From positions 187,981 through 251,980 of the forward strand of contig MU603929.1 of assembly GCA_025201845.1 (NCBI GenBank): a stretch of DNA of 64,000 nt. The letters run 5' to 3'. Under the pieces are notes generated by a model that did not search any database, was not told where the DNA came from, and was given only the letters and a program-made list of their open reading frames with translations. Shown here in pieces: positions 54,263-63,828 of the stretch; positions within the stretch are counted from its first letter, which is position 1, and each line of letters begins with the position of its first letter. The position numbers were made by a program, and so were the translations under genes. This stretch comes from Martensiomyces pterosporus (Eukaryota; Kickxellomycota; Kickxellomycetes; Kickxellales; Kickxellaceae).

Positions 54263-54640
54263 CTTGGAAGGCAAAGCAATATGTGCGAATTTGTATAGCT
54301 AAATTGAAATGGAGAGCCGTGCTGGAAGAGGTGTGCAGGAAACGCAGGCAGTGCGCGGGTGGCTAGGGCGCGCACAGCAAGCACGCTAATCTATCAAAGC
54401 GTGTTTATCGGGAGCCAATCACAGCAGCCGTCGTGGCATAGCAGGGCTCCTCAAGCACTGAAAGCTCGCTCATGTGGGCGTGTGCTGGGTTTGTAAATAA
54501 ATCCAGCCTTCTCTGCTTCACATTGCGCACCACCCTCATTTTCCAATTCCACTCCCTGTCTTCGCCGCATCCTTCGCTTCAGTACATCTGCTTGCTTTCC
54601 CCAGTTGATAGACGGAGAACAGAAAGCCCCCGATTTAAAG
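54263..54640. promoter_or_regulatory. Divergent promoter shared by SWP1 and a p24 gene, with CCAAT box
   Basis: 378 nt separate the two ATGs. A CCAAT element lies at 54415-54419 near the middle. Both genes act in the early secretory pathway, so shared regulation is plausible. Confidence 0.45.
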
Positions 54641-55343
54641 ATGCTGAGAAAGCTCGTTCTGCTGTTCGCCATGCTGGCGATGGCCAATGCCGTTACTCTG
54701 CGCAAGTGGATTGCCTCGCACGAAAAGACCTGCTATTTCGCATGGGCCGACACCCCCGGCAAGAAGATTTCCTTCTACTACGCCGTACGTACCAAAAGCC
54801 ACCGCTAATTGACCGGAGAGTTCAGCGGGAATGAGGCATGCACTGAATTGCGCCTTGCATTTTGCTTTCTGTGTGTAGGTCCAGCTCGGCGGCAACTTTG
54901 ACATCGACTACGAGGTCGAGGGCCCCAACAACCGGCAGCTCTTCAAGGGCGAGGCCGAGCGCCAGGGCGACTTTGTGTTCACAGCCACGCAGGTGGGCGA
55001 GTACGCCTTCTGCTTCAAGAACGGATTGGCGTCCTTTGCCGACAAGCTGGTGGAGTTTGACATCACTGTGGAAGACGAGGTTCGCCCTGACGACATTACC
55101 AAGAGGGAAAAGAGAAACGAGGTCATCTCGAGTGTTGTTACTATTGCGAGCGACCTGCAGCAGATCACCAAGTTCATGAAGTACTTCCGCACGAGGGAGA
55201 ACAGGAACTTTGCGACTGTGGCATCGACCGAGTCCCGTGTCTGGTGGTTCTCGGCCCTGGAGAGCCTGTGCGTCGTGCTTGTGGCGGTGGTGCAGGTGTA
55301 TGCCATCCAGGCGCTGTTCACGGCGAAGAGGTCGCGGCTGTAA
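54641..55343 (+). CDS. p24-family (emp24/TMED) cargo receptor
   Basis: Two exons, 54641-54784 and 54879-55343, give 202 residues. The 94-nt intron runs from GTACGT to GTGTAG in phase 0. Signal peptide 1-17 (MLRKLVLLFAMLAMANA). A GOLD domain holds the paired cysteines (KTCYFAW and YAFCFKN). A coiled-coil stretch leads into YFRTRENRNFATVASTESRV and WWFSALESLCVVLVAVVQVY, the family's membrane segment with the conserved Arg-Val and Gln-Val. The short tail (FTAKRSRL) lacks the usual FF/KKxx pair, so its sorting may depend on partners. p24 proteins cycle between ER and Golgi and help load GPI-anchored and other cargo into COPII vesicles. I cannot assign the subfamily. Confidence 0.93.
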
Positions 55344-56288
55344 GCCATGCCAATGTCTATTCTGCTTTTGCTTTCCATTTGGTTTCCTTGCGTTTCTGGG
55401 GTTTTGTCCAGACGATATTACAACACGCCCAACTCTCATCCAGCTCTGCCTCGCCTGCTGTGGTGCTGATTAGACTATATTCGGATAGCTGCATTGCCGC
55501 CCGCATTCGCAAATGCATATATTGCCGATGCTGGTTGGGACTCGAGGCTCCCAGCACCACAGGCGCCTGCTGCATCGCATGGTGGGAGGAGGGGACAGCG
55601 ATTTGCGAGGAGGCTTATGACGGTGGTTTTTATTTGTTGACTCTGTGCGCGCGTGTTAGGCGTTCCAGCACTCAAAATTTTCCCCTGCCGCCGCAGACAC
55701 CAAAACAGCAGCGACCTTGCAAGCGACCCTGCGCCCGCTCTTCTTCCCTCCTTCCTTCCATGTTTGGCAGCACTCCCGCCCTTCTGTGTGCCCTCATATA
55801 TACCCGCCAGAGCTGCCTGTCGCTCGTGTTAACAGCTCCAAAGCAACACCCCCAAACGCCACGCTTTCTTTCTTTCTCCCGGCTCCTTCCCAGACAGTGC
55901 TTGCTACTCCTCCTTGCATTCAGTCCAATTCAATTCGCTCGACGCCTATACTGTCCACCCACCTCCTCGAGTGGTGCTCGCACTTGGCAGCAGCTACACA
56001 TAGAAAAGCCGTATTTACATTATCTGTGTGGACCCTTTCTCAGAAAAGGTCACAGACCGCCTCCCTTTATACCGCATATATAGCCCGCCACCTATGTATA
56101 CGGCGGTTTATACGTCACAAGCACAGCCTGCTGCCTTGAGATATACTTATTTGAAATAAGCGCTGCAGCGCACTCCTACCGTGTTTGTATACACCAGAAC
56201 ACAAGTCACCAGGGCAGCAGCTCTCCATTGTAGTTCCACATATCCACCTATCAGAGAGAAAAAAAAAACAAAGGAAATATAGTCCACA
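55344..56288. other. Intergenic, promoter side of the Cds1/Chk2 kinase gene
   Basis: 0.95 kb. A TATATAG at 56077-56083 is a candidate TATA box about 205 nt before the kinase ATG. No coding signal. Confidence 0.45.
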
Positions 56289-58529
56289 ATGCACAACGGC
56301 TACGGGGATGCCCTGGAGCAGCAGCAGCAGAGCGCACAGTGCGAAGCGGTCGACATGGATGCCCTGAACCAGCTCTTCCAGGACCAGCTTCTTGTCAGCC
56401 AGGTGCCTCAGAGTGTCTGGGGTGTCCTGCTCTCACTAAGCCCCGACGACTACAAGACAGTTCACTTGGAACGCACAAAGCCCACGCGCCGTCAGTCCTC
56501 CACTGACTCGTCACCCAGCGGCGGTTCGGCAGCGCCGAAATTCGGATACCATATTGGGCGCCACAAATCGTGCGATATCCGGATTCAGAACCCGCACATT
56601 AGCAACCACCACTGCCTGATATACCGCGTTGAGAGCGAGCCAATGCTGGACGAGGAAGACGAAGACAGCAACCGCCGTATGGGGGCGGGTAGCCGCGTGT
56701 ACCTGGAGGACACAAGCACAAATGGCACGTTTGTCAACGGCAAACGCGTGGAGAAGAACGCGTCGGTGGAGCTGCATGATGGCGATGAGATCCAGCTCGT
56801 CAGGTACCAGCCGTCGAAGGGAATGTCGTATTTTAGCGACCGCTTCTACATGTTCCAGAACCTCGAACTGCACAGACAGGAGCCGTGCCTGTTCAAGCAG
56901 AGCTACCTGCTGTCGGGCCACCTGGGCAAAGGCGCATTTGCCGAGGTCAAGGTGGCCATTAATCGAGTGACGGGCCAGCGGTATGCGGCAAAGATCATTG
57001 ACCGCAACAAAATCACGCGCATCGACAAGCGCAAGAAGCTCGACGAGAATTTCCGCATTGAGACGTCGATTCTCTCGCGTGTGCGTCACCCCTCCATCGT
57101 CCAGGTCCATGGCGTGTTCAAGGAAAGAGACCGCCTGTACTTGGTGCTCGATCTGGCGGCCGACGGCGAGCTGTTCGATGAGATTGTGCGCAGAGAGTTT
57201 CTCTCCGAAGATGAGACCAGAAAGGTGCTCCTACAGCTCTTGCTGGCCATCAGACACCTTAACCGGCTGGGCATCGTGCATAGGGACATCAAGCTGGAGA
57301 ATATCCTGCTAGCAGACAAGGAGCAGCTGCGGGTCAAGCTGGCTGACTTTGGGCTGGCAAAGATTGTTGGCGAGCAGATGTTCATGAAGACCGTGTGCGG
57401 CACACCCATGTATGTTGCGCCCGAGGTGCTGACGGTTCGACAGCTCGGCATGTACGATAACCAGGTGGACATGTGGAGCCTTGGCGTTGTCCTGTATATC
57501 TGCCTGTGCGGGTTCCCGCCGTTCTCGGAGGAGCTGTCGCCGCCGCCCATGCGCGACCAGATTATCTCGGGCATGTACAACTTCCCGTCGCCGCATTGGG
57601 ACGGGGTTTCGGCCACCGCTATTGATCTCGTGTGCGCCATGCTGAGGGTTGATCCCAAGCTGAGGATTACGGTGGATGGCGCCTTGGCGCACCCATGGCT
57701 AAGGGCTAAAAGGGTGGGTGCGCTGTGGTCGATTGAGGGCGTCGAGGGGTTTGCGGTTTCAGATCCCGACTCGGTCGACGACAGCCAGATGACGCAGAGC
57801 CTCACGGTGGAGTCGTCCCAGCAGCAGCTGTCGCAGGCGTGGTCGAGAGCTAACTCGGAGGCACAGTTTGCTCATCTGCAGCAGCCCTTGGGCAGTGGCG
57901 AGCTCCCCCCGTCGTCGCCGCCACTGGGTGTGGGGCCAGCAAGAGACTCGGAGGTGGTCATCATGGCAAGTGCGTCGGGCAGCGAAGGATACATGAATGT
58001 AAGCAAAGCAGATGACGAGGACGAAACCAGGGTTGCCGGCCGCAAGCGCAAGGAGAGGTCGTTCCTGAGGTCGCACTCGGACATGGTGCAGATGCTGACG
58101 CCCAAGAGGTCGATGCACCTTCGTCACAACCAGAACCACTTGCCGCAACAGGCTCCGCCGCCCTCTGCACCCCTAGCGGCATTTGCTGCTAATTCTCCGG
58201 CCGCGGCGGATAGCGACATCATGGTGCCGTTTGAGATGTCGCCGGAGATGAGCCGGAGACCCAGCTGTGACCAGGACACGCCGTCGTGCGCTGCAACCGG
58301 GAATCTTGGCAGCGCCTGTCCGCCACTGATCTATCCGAAACCCCTGCCGAGGCCTGGCGCGCAGACGGAGATGGTCAAGCCGCGGAGTGGAGCAGCAGCA
58401 GCAGCAGCAGCTAAGGCATGCTCGCTGGAGGCTGTGGGCATGGAGGAGGAGTGTAGAGCGAGTGGCCAGCAGGCGAGTGGCGGAGGCAAGACGCTGGCCA
58501 CGGGCTTTGATTTCACCAAGCGTTGCTGA
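56289..58529 (+). CDS. FHA-domain checkpoint kinase (Cds1/Rad53/Chk2 family)
   Basis: 746 residues, single exon, ATG at 56289. FHA domain about 86-175, with GRHKSCDIRIQNPHISNHH (90-108) and the phosphothreonine-binding TSTNGTFVNGKR (142-153). Kinase domain about 207-471: glycine loop GKGAFAEV, catalytic K235, HRDIKLEN (331-338), DFGLAK (353-358), CGTPMYVAPEV (370-380). One FHA followed by one kinase domain is the Cds1/Chk2 layout; Rad53 has a second FHA, not seen here. Four S/TQ sites cluster just after the kinase (499, 502, 510, 515), whereas the N-terminus has a single SQ. The C-terminal 230 residues are disordered, with KRKER (a possible NLS). Role: relays ATM/ATR-type DNA damage and replication stress signals. 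It converges on small-family gene 6. Confidence 0.94.
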   Translation: MHNGYGDALEQQQQSAQCEAVDMDALNQLFQDQLLVSQVPQSVWGVLLSLSPDDYKTVHLERTKPTRRQSSTDSSPSGGSAAPKFGYHIGRHKSCDIRIQNPHISNHHCLIYRVESEPMLDEEDEDSNRRMGAGSRVYLEDTSTNGTFVNGKRVEKNASVELHDGDEIQLVRYQPSKGMSYFSDRFYMFQNLELHRQEPCLFKQSYLLSGHLGKGAFAEVKVAINRVTGQRYAAKIIDRNKITRIDKRKKLDENFRIETSILSRVRHPSIVQVHGVFKERDRLYLVLDLAADGELFDEIVRREFLSEDETRKVLLQLLLAIRHLNRLGIVHRDIKLENILLADKEQLRVKLADFGLAKIVGEQMFMKTVCGTPMYVAPEVLTVRQLGMYDNQVDMWSLGVVLYICLCGFPPFSEELSPPPMRDQIISGMYNFPSPHWDGVSATAIDLVCAMLRVDPKLRITVDGALAHPWLRAKRVGALWSIEGVEGFAVSDPDSVDDSQMTQSLTVESSQQQLSQAWSRANSEAQFAHLQQPLGSGELPPSSPPLGVGPARDSEVVIMASASGSEGYMNVSKADDEDETRVAGRKRKERSFLRSHSDMVQMLTPKRSMHLRHNQNHLPQQAPPPSAPLAAFAANSPAAADSDIMVPFEMSPEMSRRPSCDQDTPSCAATGNLGSACPPLIYPKPLPRPGAQTEMVKPRSGAAAAAAAKACSLEAVGMEEECRASGQQASGGGKTLATGFDFTKRC

Positions 58530-58938
58530 TGTCGCCTATTTTATTTTATTTTATTTTATTGTTTGCTCAAGGTGACCATTGTTCTTTTTTTTTGCAGTAA
58601 GCAGATATACACACTGTGATTTCTGCCTGAGCAAGCAGATGCGTGGTGGCCTGTTGCTTTTTGGCATGCTGTCTGCGCAGGGGGTGTCTATGCAGAAGGG
58701 AATCTGCGGGTGGTCTCCGAATGCGCAGGAACCAGCTCCATTCTCGCTATTTGTTGGCACCACCAGGTCCACGACACATGCCAAGGGCACCCTGCACCAA
58801 CGCGGGCCCCACCAGAGCGATGACATAGGTACATTGTGTGTATTAAAAATGAGGAATAATGAAAAGTGGCGAAATGATACATATGAAACAGGCTCACAGG
58901 GAGAAAACAATAGGCTGGCTTTTAAGTGGTGGTTATGT
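58530..58938. other. Convergent intergenic gap
   Basis: 0.41 kb between the kinase gene and small-family gene 6. It holds an ATTTT repeat right after the kinase stop codon. Confidence 0.5.
58537..58560. repeat. TTTTA pentanucleotide repeat
   Basis: About five TTTTA units in the presumed 3' UTR of the Cds1/Chk2 gene. Confidence 0.85.
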
Positions 58939-59577
58939 CTACAGGTTAATTAGCCGCGGTCTTTCCAGGCGAATCTTCTTGGACCCCAGCACTGCATAAT
59001 TGAACAGCACGCCATCGTCCTCCGTATCGCACAAATCGTCCGCGTGCTGCTCAGGGACAAACAGATTCTCCGCCTCCGAGTCTGTGTCACCAATCTCTGT
59101 GATCGAGTTTAGCGAAAACACAGGCGGCTGGAGCACATGGTCGCTCTGGCATCTCTGATATGTTGTCGGGCGGGAAGGCGAGTGGGGCGGGGTCAAAAGG
59201 GTGGCAAAGCAGCTTCCCTCCGCTTGCTTGTGCAGCGTGTGTGCCGCAGGGTGGCTCCTGCATGGTGAAGTTTGCATCTCCTCTGCCTCCTCAACCTGCG
59301 TCAGCGAGGAGCACGAGGAGAGGGGTGGGCTGACTGGGCGCTGCTGTTTGTAGGAGAAGGCGCTGGTGAGGAAGGAGATGACCGCGGGTCTGCGGACGTG
59401 GCCCAATGTGTTTCGCCGTCTCTCCACCGCGGACCCGTCGCTCTGCTGCTGTGGGAGGTGGGTGGACATGGAAGAGGGCAGGCAGGCATCGCTCTTTCTG
59501 CGGCGCCTGGTGTTCTGGGCCATTAGACCCTGGGTTAGGACAAAGTCGGAGTCGGTGGGCATTGGAAACAGCGCCAT
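58939..59577 (-). CDS. Small GxxAQxxR-family protein 6
   Basis: 212 residues on the minus strand, ATG at 59577. The family motif is at 12-24 (FVLTQGLMAQNTR; G17, A20-Q21, R24), continuing RRRK. A second Ser-Pro site (VSPPLSS, 82-88) precedes LLTPPHSP at 127-134, which fits the Cdc4/Fbw7 phosphodegron pattern. An acidic stretch (about 161-189) and DDGVLFNYAVLGSKKIRL lead to the end ERPRLINL. The gene has a TATATAT box 145 nt upstream and lies 3'-to-3' with the Cds1/Chk2 kinase gene. No known domain; function unknown. This member shows the family's parts in the clearest order. Confidence 0.78.
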   Translation of the reverse strand: MALFPMPTDSDFVLTQGLMAQNTRRRRKSDACLPSSMSTHLPQQQSDGSAVERRRNTLGHVRRPAVISFLTSAFSYKQQRPVSPPLSSCSSLTQVEEAEEMQTSPCRSHPAAHTLHKQAEGSCFATLLTPPHSPSRPTTYQRCQSDHVLQPPVFSLNSITEIGDTDSEAENLFVPEQHADDLCDTEDDGVLFNYAVLGSKKIRLERPRLINL

Positions 59578-62543
59578 CCTTTCAAGCGGTCTTCGTGCGA
59601 GGCAAAGTGAGTGTGCAAAAGTCTGCGCAATAGCAAAGAGGGGCGGGGCAGGCGGTGGCTATTGAAGAAAAAGGAAAGGGAGGATAATGCCGAGCAAGAG
59701 TCCTTTCTGGGATGCACGCACTATATATGGCACTCGTCCCCAGCGCGGTCGGAGAAAAGGTGGGGTGGGTAAGCGGGGGAGGGGCCAGATGGCACAGCAG
59801 TAATTTTTAAAATGTATTTTTGGACCCCCTTGCAATATGCACCTCTATCAGCAAAAGAAAGAGACACGAACAGCGGGTGTTATTTTAAAAATGTCTTGGC
59901 TCTGAACTACATGCATGATGTCGTGTTTTTTGTGGACAATACCAGCCGCTGACGCCAGCTCAACGTCGTCTGGCCGCAGACAACAAGCGCTCGGCTGGCA
60001 CCAGCACACAAGAGAGAGGGGAAATCAACCTGAGCCAGCCCATTTCACTGCTCATTTCATGTCTCACGGGGCTCACAGCCTGTTGCCTGTTTACAATGGC
60101 CGACGTGCTCACGTGCACGCCCTCCTCAAATGTGTAACTGCCCCATGTCTCCGCGCACGCCCACCATTTGGTGCTACTGCCAAATATGCTAAATGGCCCT
60201 TCCGTGCCCCACCTGTGTGCAACAACAATCGGACTCGGTTTCCTCTGCTCGCCCACTCCTCCTGCTGCCGCTATCCAGTCGCTCGCACGCCAAGGAGGCG
60301 CCAACAATAAGCATAAAAAATCAGTAAATGACAGATCATCTGGGCCGTTGCAACACCAGCAGACGGAGGCGGGGGAGGCGGTGATGAGCACAAACGCCAT
60401 GTTCCCTGAGCCAGGAGAGACCGTCGTGCTGAGCAAAAGCACTCCTATCAATGGCTAATAAGTCCCATGCGTGGCCTGACCTTTGTGGAAGACAAAGCTG
60501 GCTGGTAGCAGTAGCACAGCACAAAGCGAGTCCTAATTGGAACGGCAGAGCGTCTGGCGTGCGGCCCCTCGCAGGCAGCACGTCTTCCTCCAAGACAGGC
60601 GGTTTCTTTGGTTGGCGACCGTATATAGGCATATATTGTATGCCCATGCACCCCTCTCTCTATCGATGCTGTATCTCCGAGAGCTGGCAGGCGTGTTTTT
60701 GTGCGTCTAGCTGGGATTTACATTCGTGCCTCCGATGCATGGAATGGGGCTTCTATTTGCATGCACTTGGGCGGAGAGGGGTAGGCTCTGCACACAATTG
60801 CCATTGCGTGTAACTATTGTATGTGTGTGACGCATAATATTGCATGGAATCGAGCGAGTGGGGCCAGCTCCCTCAGGTGTTGCCGACTACAAATAACAGT
60901 GGCTTAGAAGCTGGTTCCGCCGCCGTGCTTGTTGCATGGATGGTTCTTGCCAACAAAGCCAACGACGAGCGTAGCCACCCATTAGCTCTCGTAGCCAGGG
61001 CTGCGGCCGACAGCCAAGCACGCATGAGGTGGGGCAGATAGCGCAAGCACTGGGGCCCAACCCCAAGGGCCGACTACTGCTTTCGCCTCCACCTCCTGAC
61101 CGCAAACTACTGCTTTCTCCTCTGCACACAAATAGCAGGAAGTGGTGGGGCTGCAAAACAAGGGACTTGCATCTCGCCCCACCCTTCTTCAGTCGTGCTT
61201 ACACAGACTGCAGTAGACATAGTCGTGCCAATTTGGATATCCGGATGCTGGACCCCACATGCTCTCAATTTATGCAGCGAGTGCTCGCTGGTGCCCCCGT
61301 ATTGGAGATGATTAAAAAGGCTGCCCAACGGTTTCCTGCCTGTGTGCAGGATTCCCTAGATGCACGCGGAGTGTGCAGACATAACAATCGCTTGCGACTC
61401 TTGGGGAAGTGCGTGACCTGTGACAGCGGCAGCTCCCTTGCTCGCGCACTGCCTATGTCTCGGCCACGTTGGCACCCACCCGCAGCAGGCTTGCATGCAA
61501 CGGATTATCCGTTAGCTGCTGCATTTCATGCCACAATCTGGCACAGCGCCTCCGTTAATCTCGCTGAGCGATTAAGCTGTGCCAGCACTTTAAGGGTAAT
61601 ATCACGAGAAACAGTAAAGCCGCTTGCAGCAGCCACGAACACTTGGGTCCCCTATCGTGCTACACACCAGCTCAGGTGTGGTGTATGTAGTATCCCTCAA
61701 AGCAATGTTTGCGTTTTCTCTTTGAATATTACATGCACAGCAAAATAGGGTGTAGAGCATAGCTGCCAACAAGGGGCGATTTAATCATGCCTAAGTCAGC
61801 CGCTAAACCGCTGATCATGCAACCAGCTGTCTCGCAACAGCTACGAAAGGCACATGGTAGTCCATCCTCCATCCATATATCCTCGCTGTACTGGCTCTGT
61901 TCTTTCTCAAACTCAGCAACGACAGAAATCAGGGCGACATTTGTAGAATTGCCATAAAAAAGATTGTCGGCGCAACCATCCATCAATGCAGGATGTAAAT
62001 GAACTGCCGCACTGTAGACACTCTGCAATAGCGCAATCTGAGAAGTGCTCTTTGAAGTGACCGCTCTTTCTGGCAATTTCTCTTCTTCCTCTTGCTCGTG
62101 AACTGCAATGTGGGCATGCAATTCCATGCTTGGCTGTGCATGCCGTTTTCAGCCCAAAAAAATCAGTTCTATATAAATCACTTACCACGGGCTACGTTTG
62201 CCCACTAGTGCCTGATGATTGACAGGTTGGTATGATGGCTGGCTTCTGTGTCTGCCAGAAAGAGCAACAATGTCTTTCGAATGTGTGGCTGCGGCTAGAT
62301 TTCAATGTAGGGACCACTCCCATCAGCAGGGCGTTGCCCTCTCGGTCCCATGGGCTATTTCACACATTTTCTCTCCTTGCAGGTTACATAAATACACAGG
62401 AAGCATGCTTTCTTTGTCTGGGCAAACTACTGTCGCCAACACCACCGTTTAGCTTCCTCCTTTTCTTGAATTTCCCTATTCTCAACTTTCTCCTTCTCTC
62501 CCTGTTTTGCATATACACACATCCCAGCCAGCAGACAAAAAAA
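59578..62543. other. Gene-poor intergenic region
   Basis: 3.0 kb. It begins with the promoter of family gene 6. A plus-strand open frame near 61029-61748 is long, but its product is not protein-like. No repeats or RNA genes recognised. Confidence 0.45.
59722..59728 (-). promoter_or_regulatory. TATA box of small-family gene 6
   Basis: TATATAT about 145 nt upstream of the ATG at 59577 on the minus strand. Confidence 0.5.
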
Positions 62544-63173
62544 ATGGCATACGGCACCAACGCTGCTCCAAATATTGTCACAGTGCCCGTGGGTCCTCCC
62601 GCACCAGTCACACCTGAAGACGTTGAAAATGCGCGCAGGGCCCGGCTTAGCGAAACCAAATCTAGTTTTACTCTAAAAAGTGTCATCTGCTGGCTTATTG
62701 GCTTGGTCTGTGCCGGTTTGTGTGCATACTACGTAAGCATGCTGGTTCAGAACAGAAACAAAGTATTCAACAATGGCACTTACCTCTACACGATCAACGA
62801 TTCGTACTACATTTGGCGTGCAACAATATGCGGCATCTTCGCGTTCATCTTTTTGGTCGCGGCGCTGTGCATACTAGTCAACTACAGAAGGTCCATGAAG
62901 TGGCTCAAGGACCCAAACACTCCTGGCCATCTTATTGTTTACGGCAAAAACCCTAATAGCTCTGAAAGCGCGAACGGCTACGATACCGGCGATATGACTA
63001 CCACCACGATTATCGTTACAAACCCTCCTGCTTATCAGCAGCAGCAGCCATACTACCAAGGCAACGGCGTTGTGGGCTCTCCACTGCCTATGTACACTCC
63101 TGCTAGCGCACCCCCTCGCCCTGAAACGAACGGAGCCTCACACGCTCAAAGTGCGAGAATGCCAGCGCCATGA
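62544..63173 (+). CDS. Two-span membrane protein with PPxY tail
   Basis: 209 residues. I chose the ATG at 62544 in the context AAAAAAAATGG because it heads the segment shared with the next gene; upstream sequence in the same frame looks like leader. A cytoplasmic N-terminus (about 45 residues) is followed by TM1 (about 47-67, VICWLIGLVCAGLCAYYVSM), a loop of about 25 residues with N-glycosylation sequons (NGT, NDS), TM2 (about 93-115, ICGIFAFIFLVAALCILVNY) and a cytoplasmic tail of about 95 residues. The tail contains NPPAYQQQQPYY, where PPAY is a WW-domain-binding PPxY motif, and is rich in Pro, Thr and Gln. PPxY tails on small membrane proteins can recruit Rsp5/Nedd4 ubiquitin ligases, an inference here. 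Family not recognised. The following gene is a tandem paralogue. Confidence 0.82.
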   Translation: MAYGTNAAPNIVTVPVGPPAPVTPEDVENARRARLSETKSSFTLKSVICWLIGLVCAGLCAYYVSMLVQNRNKVFNNGTYLYTINDSYYIWRATICGIFAFIFLVAALCILVNYRRSMKWLKDPNTPGHLIVYGKNPNSSESANGYDTGDMTTTTIIVTNPPAYQQQQPYYQGNGVVGSPLPMYTPASAPPRPETNGASHAQSARMPAP

Positions 63174-63828
63174 ATGAGGCAATAGCGATATGTAGATGTC
63201 TGTAATAAATGACGATGAAGCACATGCATCACAAAAAAGCCCCCCAGCTCGATATATTCTCACAAGCGTGTGGTGACACCAGTCTATAGGTACATGGACT
63301 GCTCTAGGTGCATGGAATAGGCAGGTGAGGCACAAAAAAAACAAGAACTTCGCAAACCCAGCCGCAGAAAGCAGGTGTTTGTCGAAAAAGAAGCAGCCAG
63401 GGGCTGCTAGAGTAGCAACAACGCAGCTGTGGTTACAGATGGATGTATGGGCTTTTTAGCTGGCTGTGTACCCAATAGACTCAGACATGTTTGTCGGTAT
63501 GGACCTGCGACTTTTCCCCAAGATCGTTTGGCTCGCTAACCCCTTCAGTCTGTGCATTGATGATCTGCAGATGTAATGGAAAGTTCGGTTTGCACGTCTT
63601 CCACAAATGGCTGTGGTGCAATCCTTTGCGTTGGCAGTTGCACCTTGTTCGGTCTGGCTTACAGAGGTTTCCTGTTTTGCTTCCGTTCTGTAGTCTGATA
63701 TTCGGGTAAAGCTGGTAAACAGCCCCTGCTCCCCCTGTTCTGTCTTGCATCTCTTCCCTCTCCCTCCCTCTCTTTACGCGCTCCCCTGGTGTTACTCCTG
63801 CCCTTGCTTCCGTTTATTCCATCGCAAA
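63174..63828. other. Intergenic between tandem paralogues
   Basis: 0.65 kb. No coding signal. A pyrimidine-rich leader precedes the ATG at 63829. Confidence 0.5.

Noticed and set aside
559..59577. Similarity of the GxxAQxxR motif to the Hug/Spd1-type motif of small ribonucleotide-reductase inhibitors
   Set aside because: Both are short Gly-then-basic motifs in small disordered proteins, but the conserved positions do not match well enough to claim homology. A profile comparison would decide.
61029..61748. 239-codon open frame in the right-hand gene-poor region
   Set aside because: The apparent start is not ATG and the composition (scattered Cys, His, Trp) is typical of a chance frame; no domain, no relative, no promoter signal.
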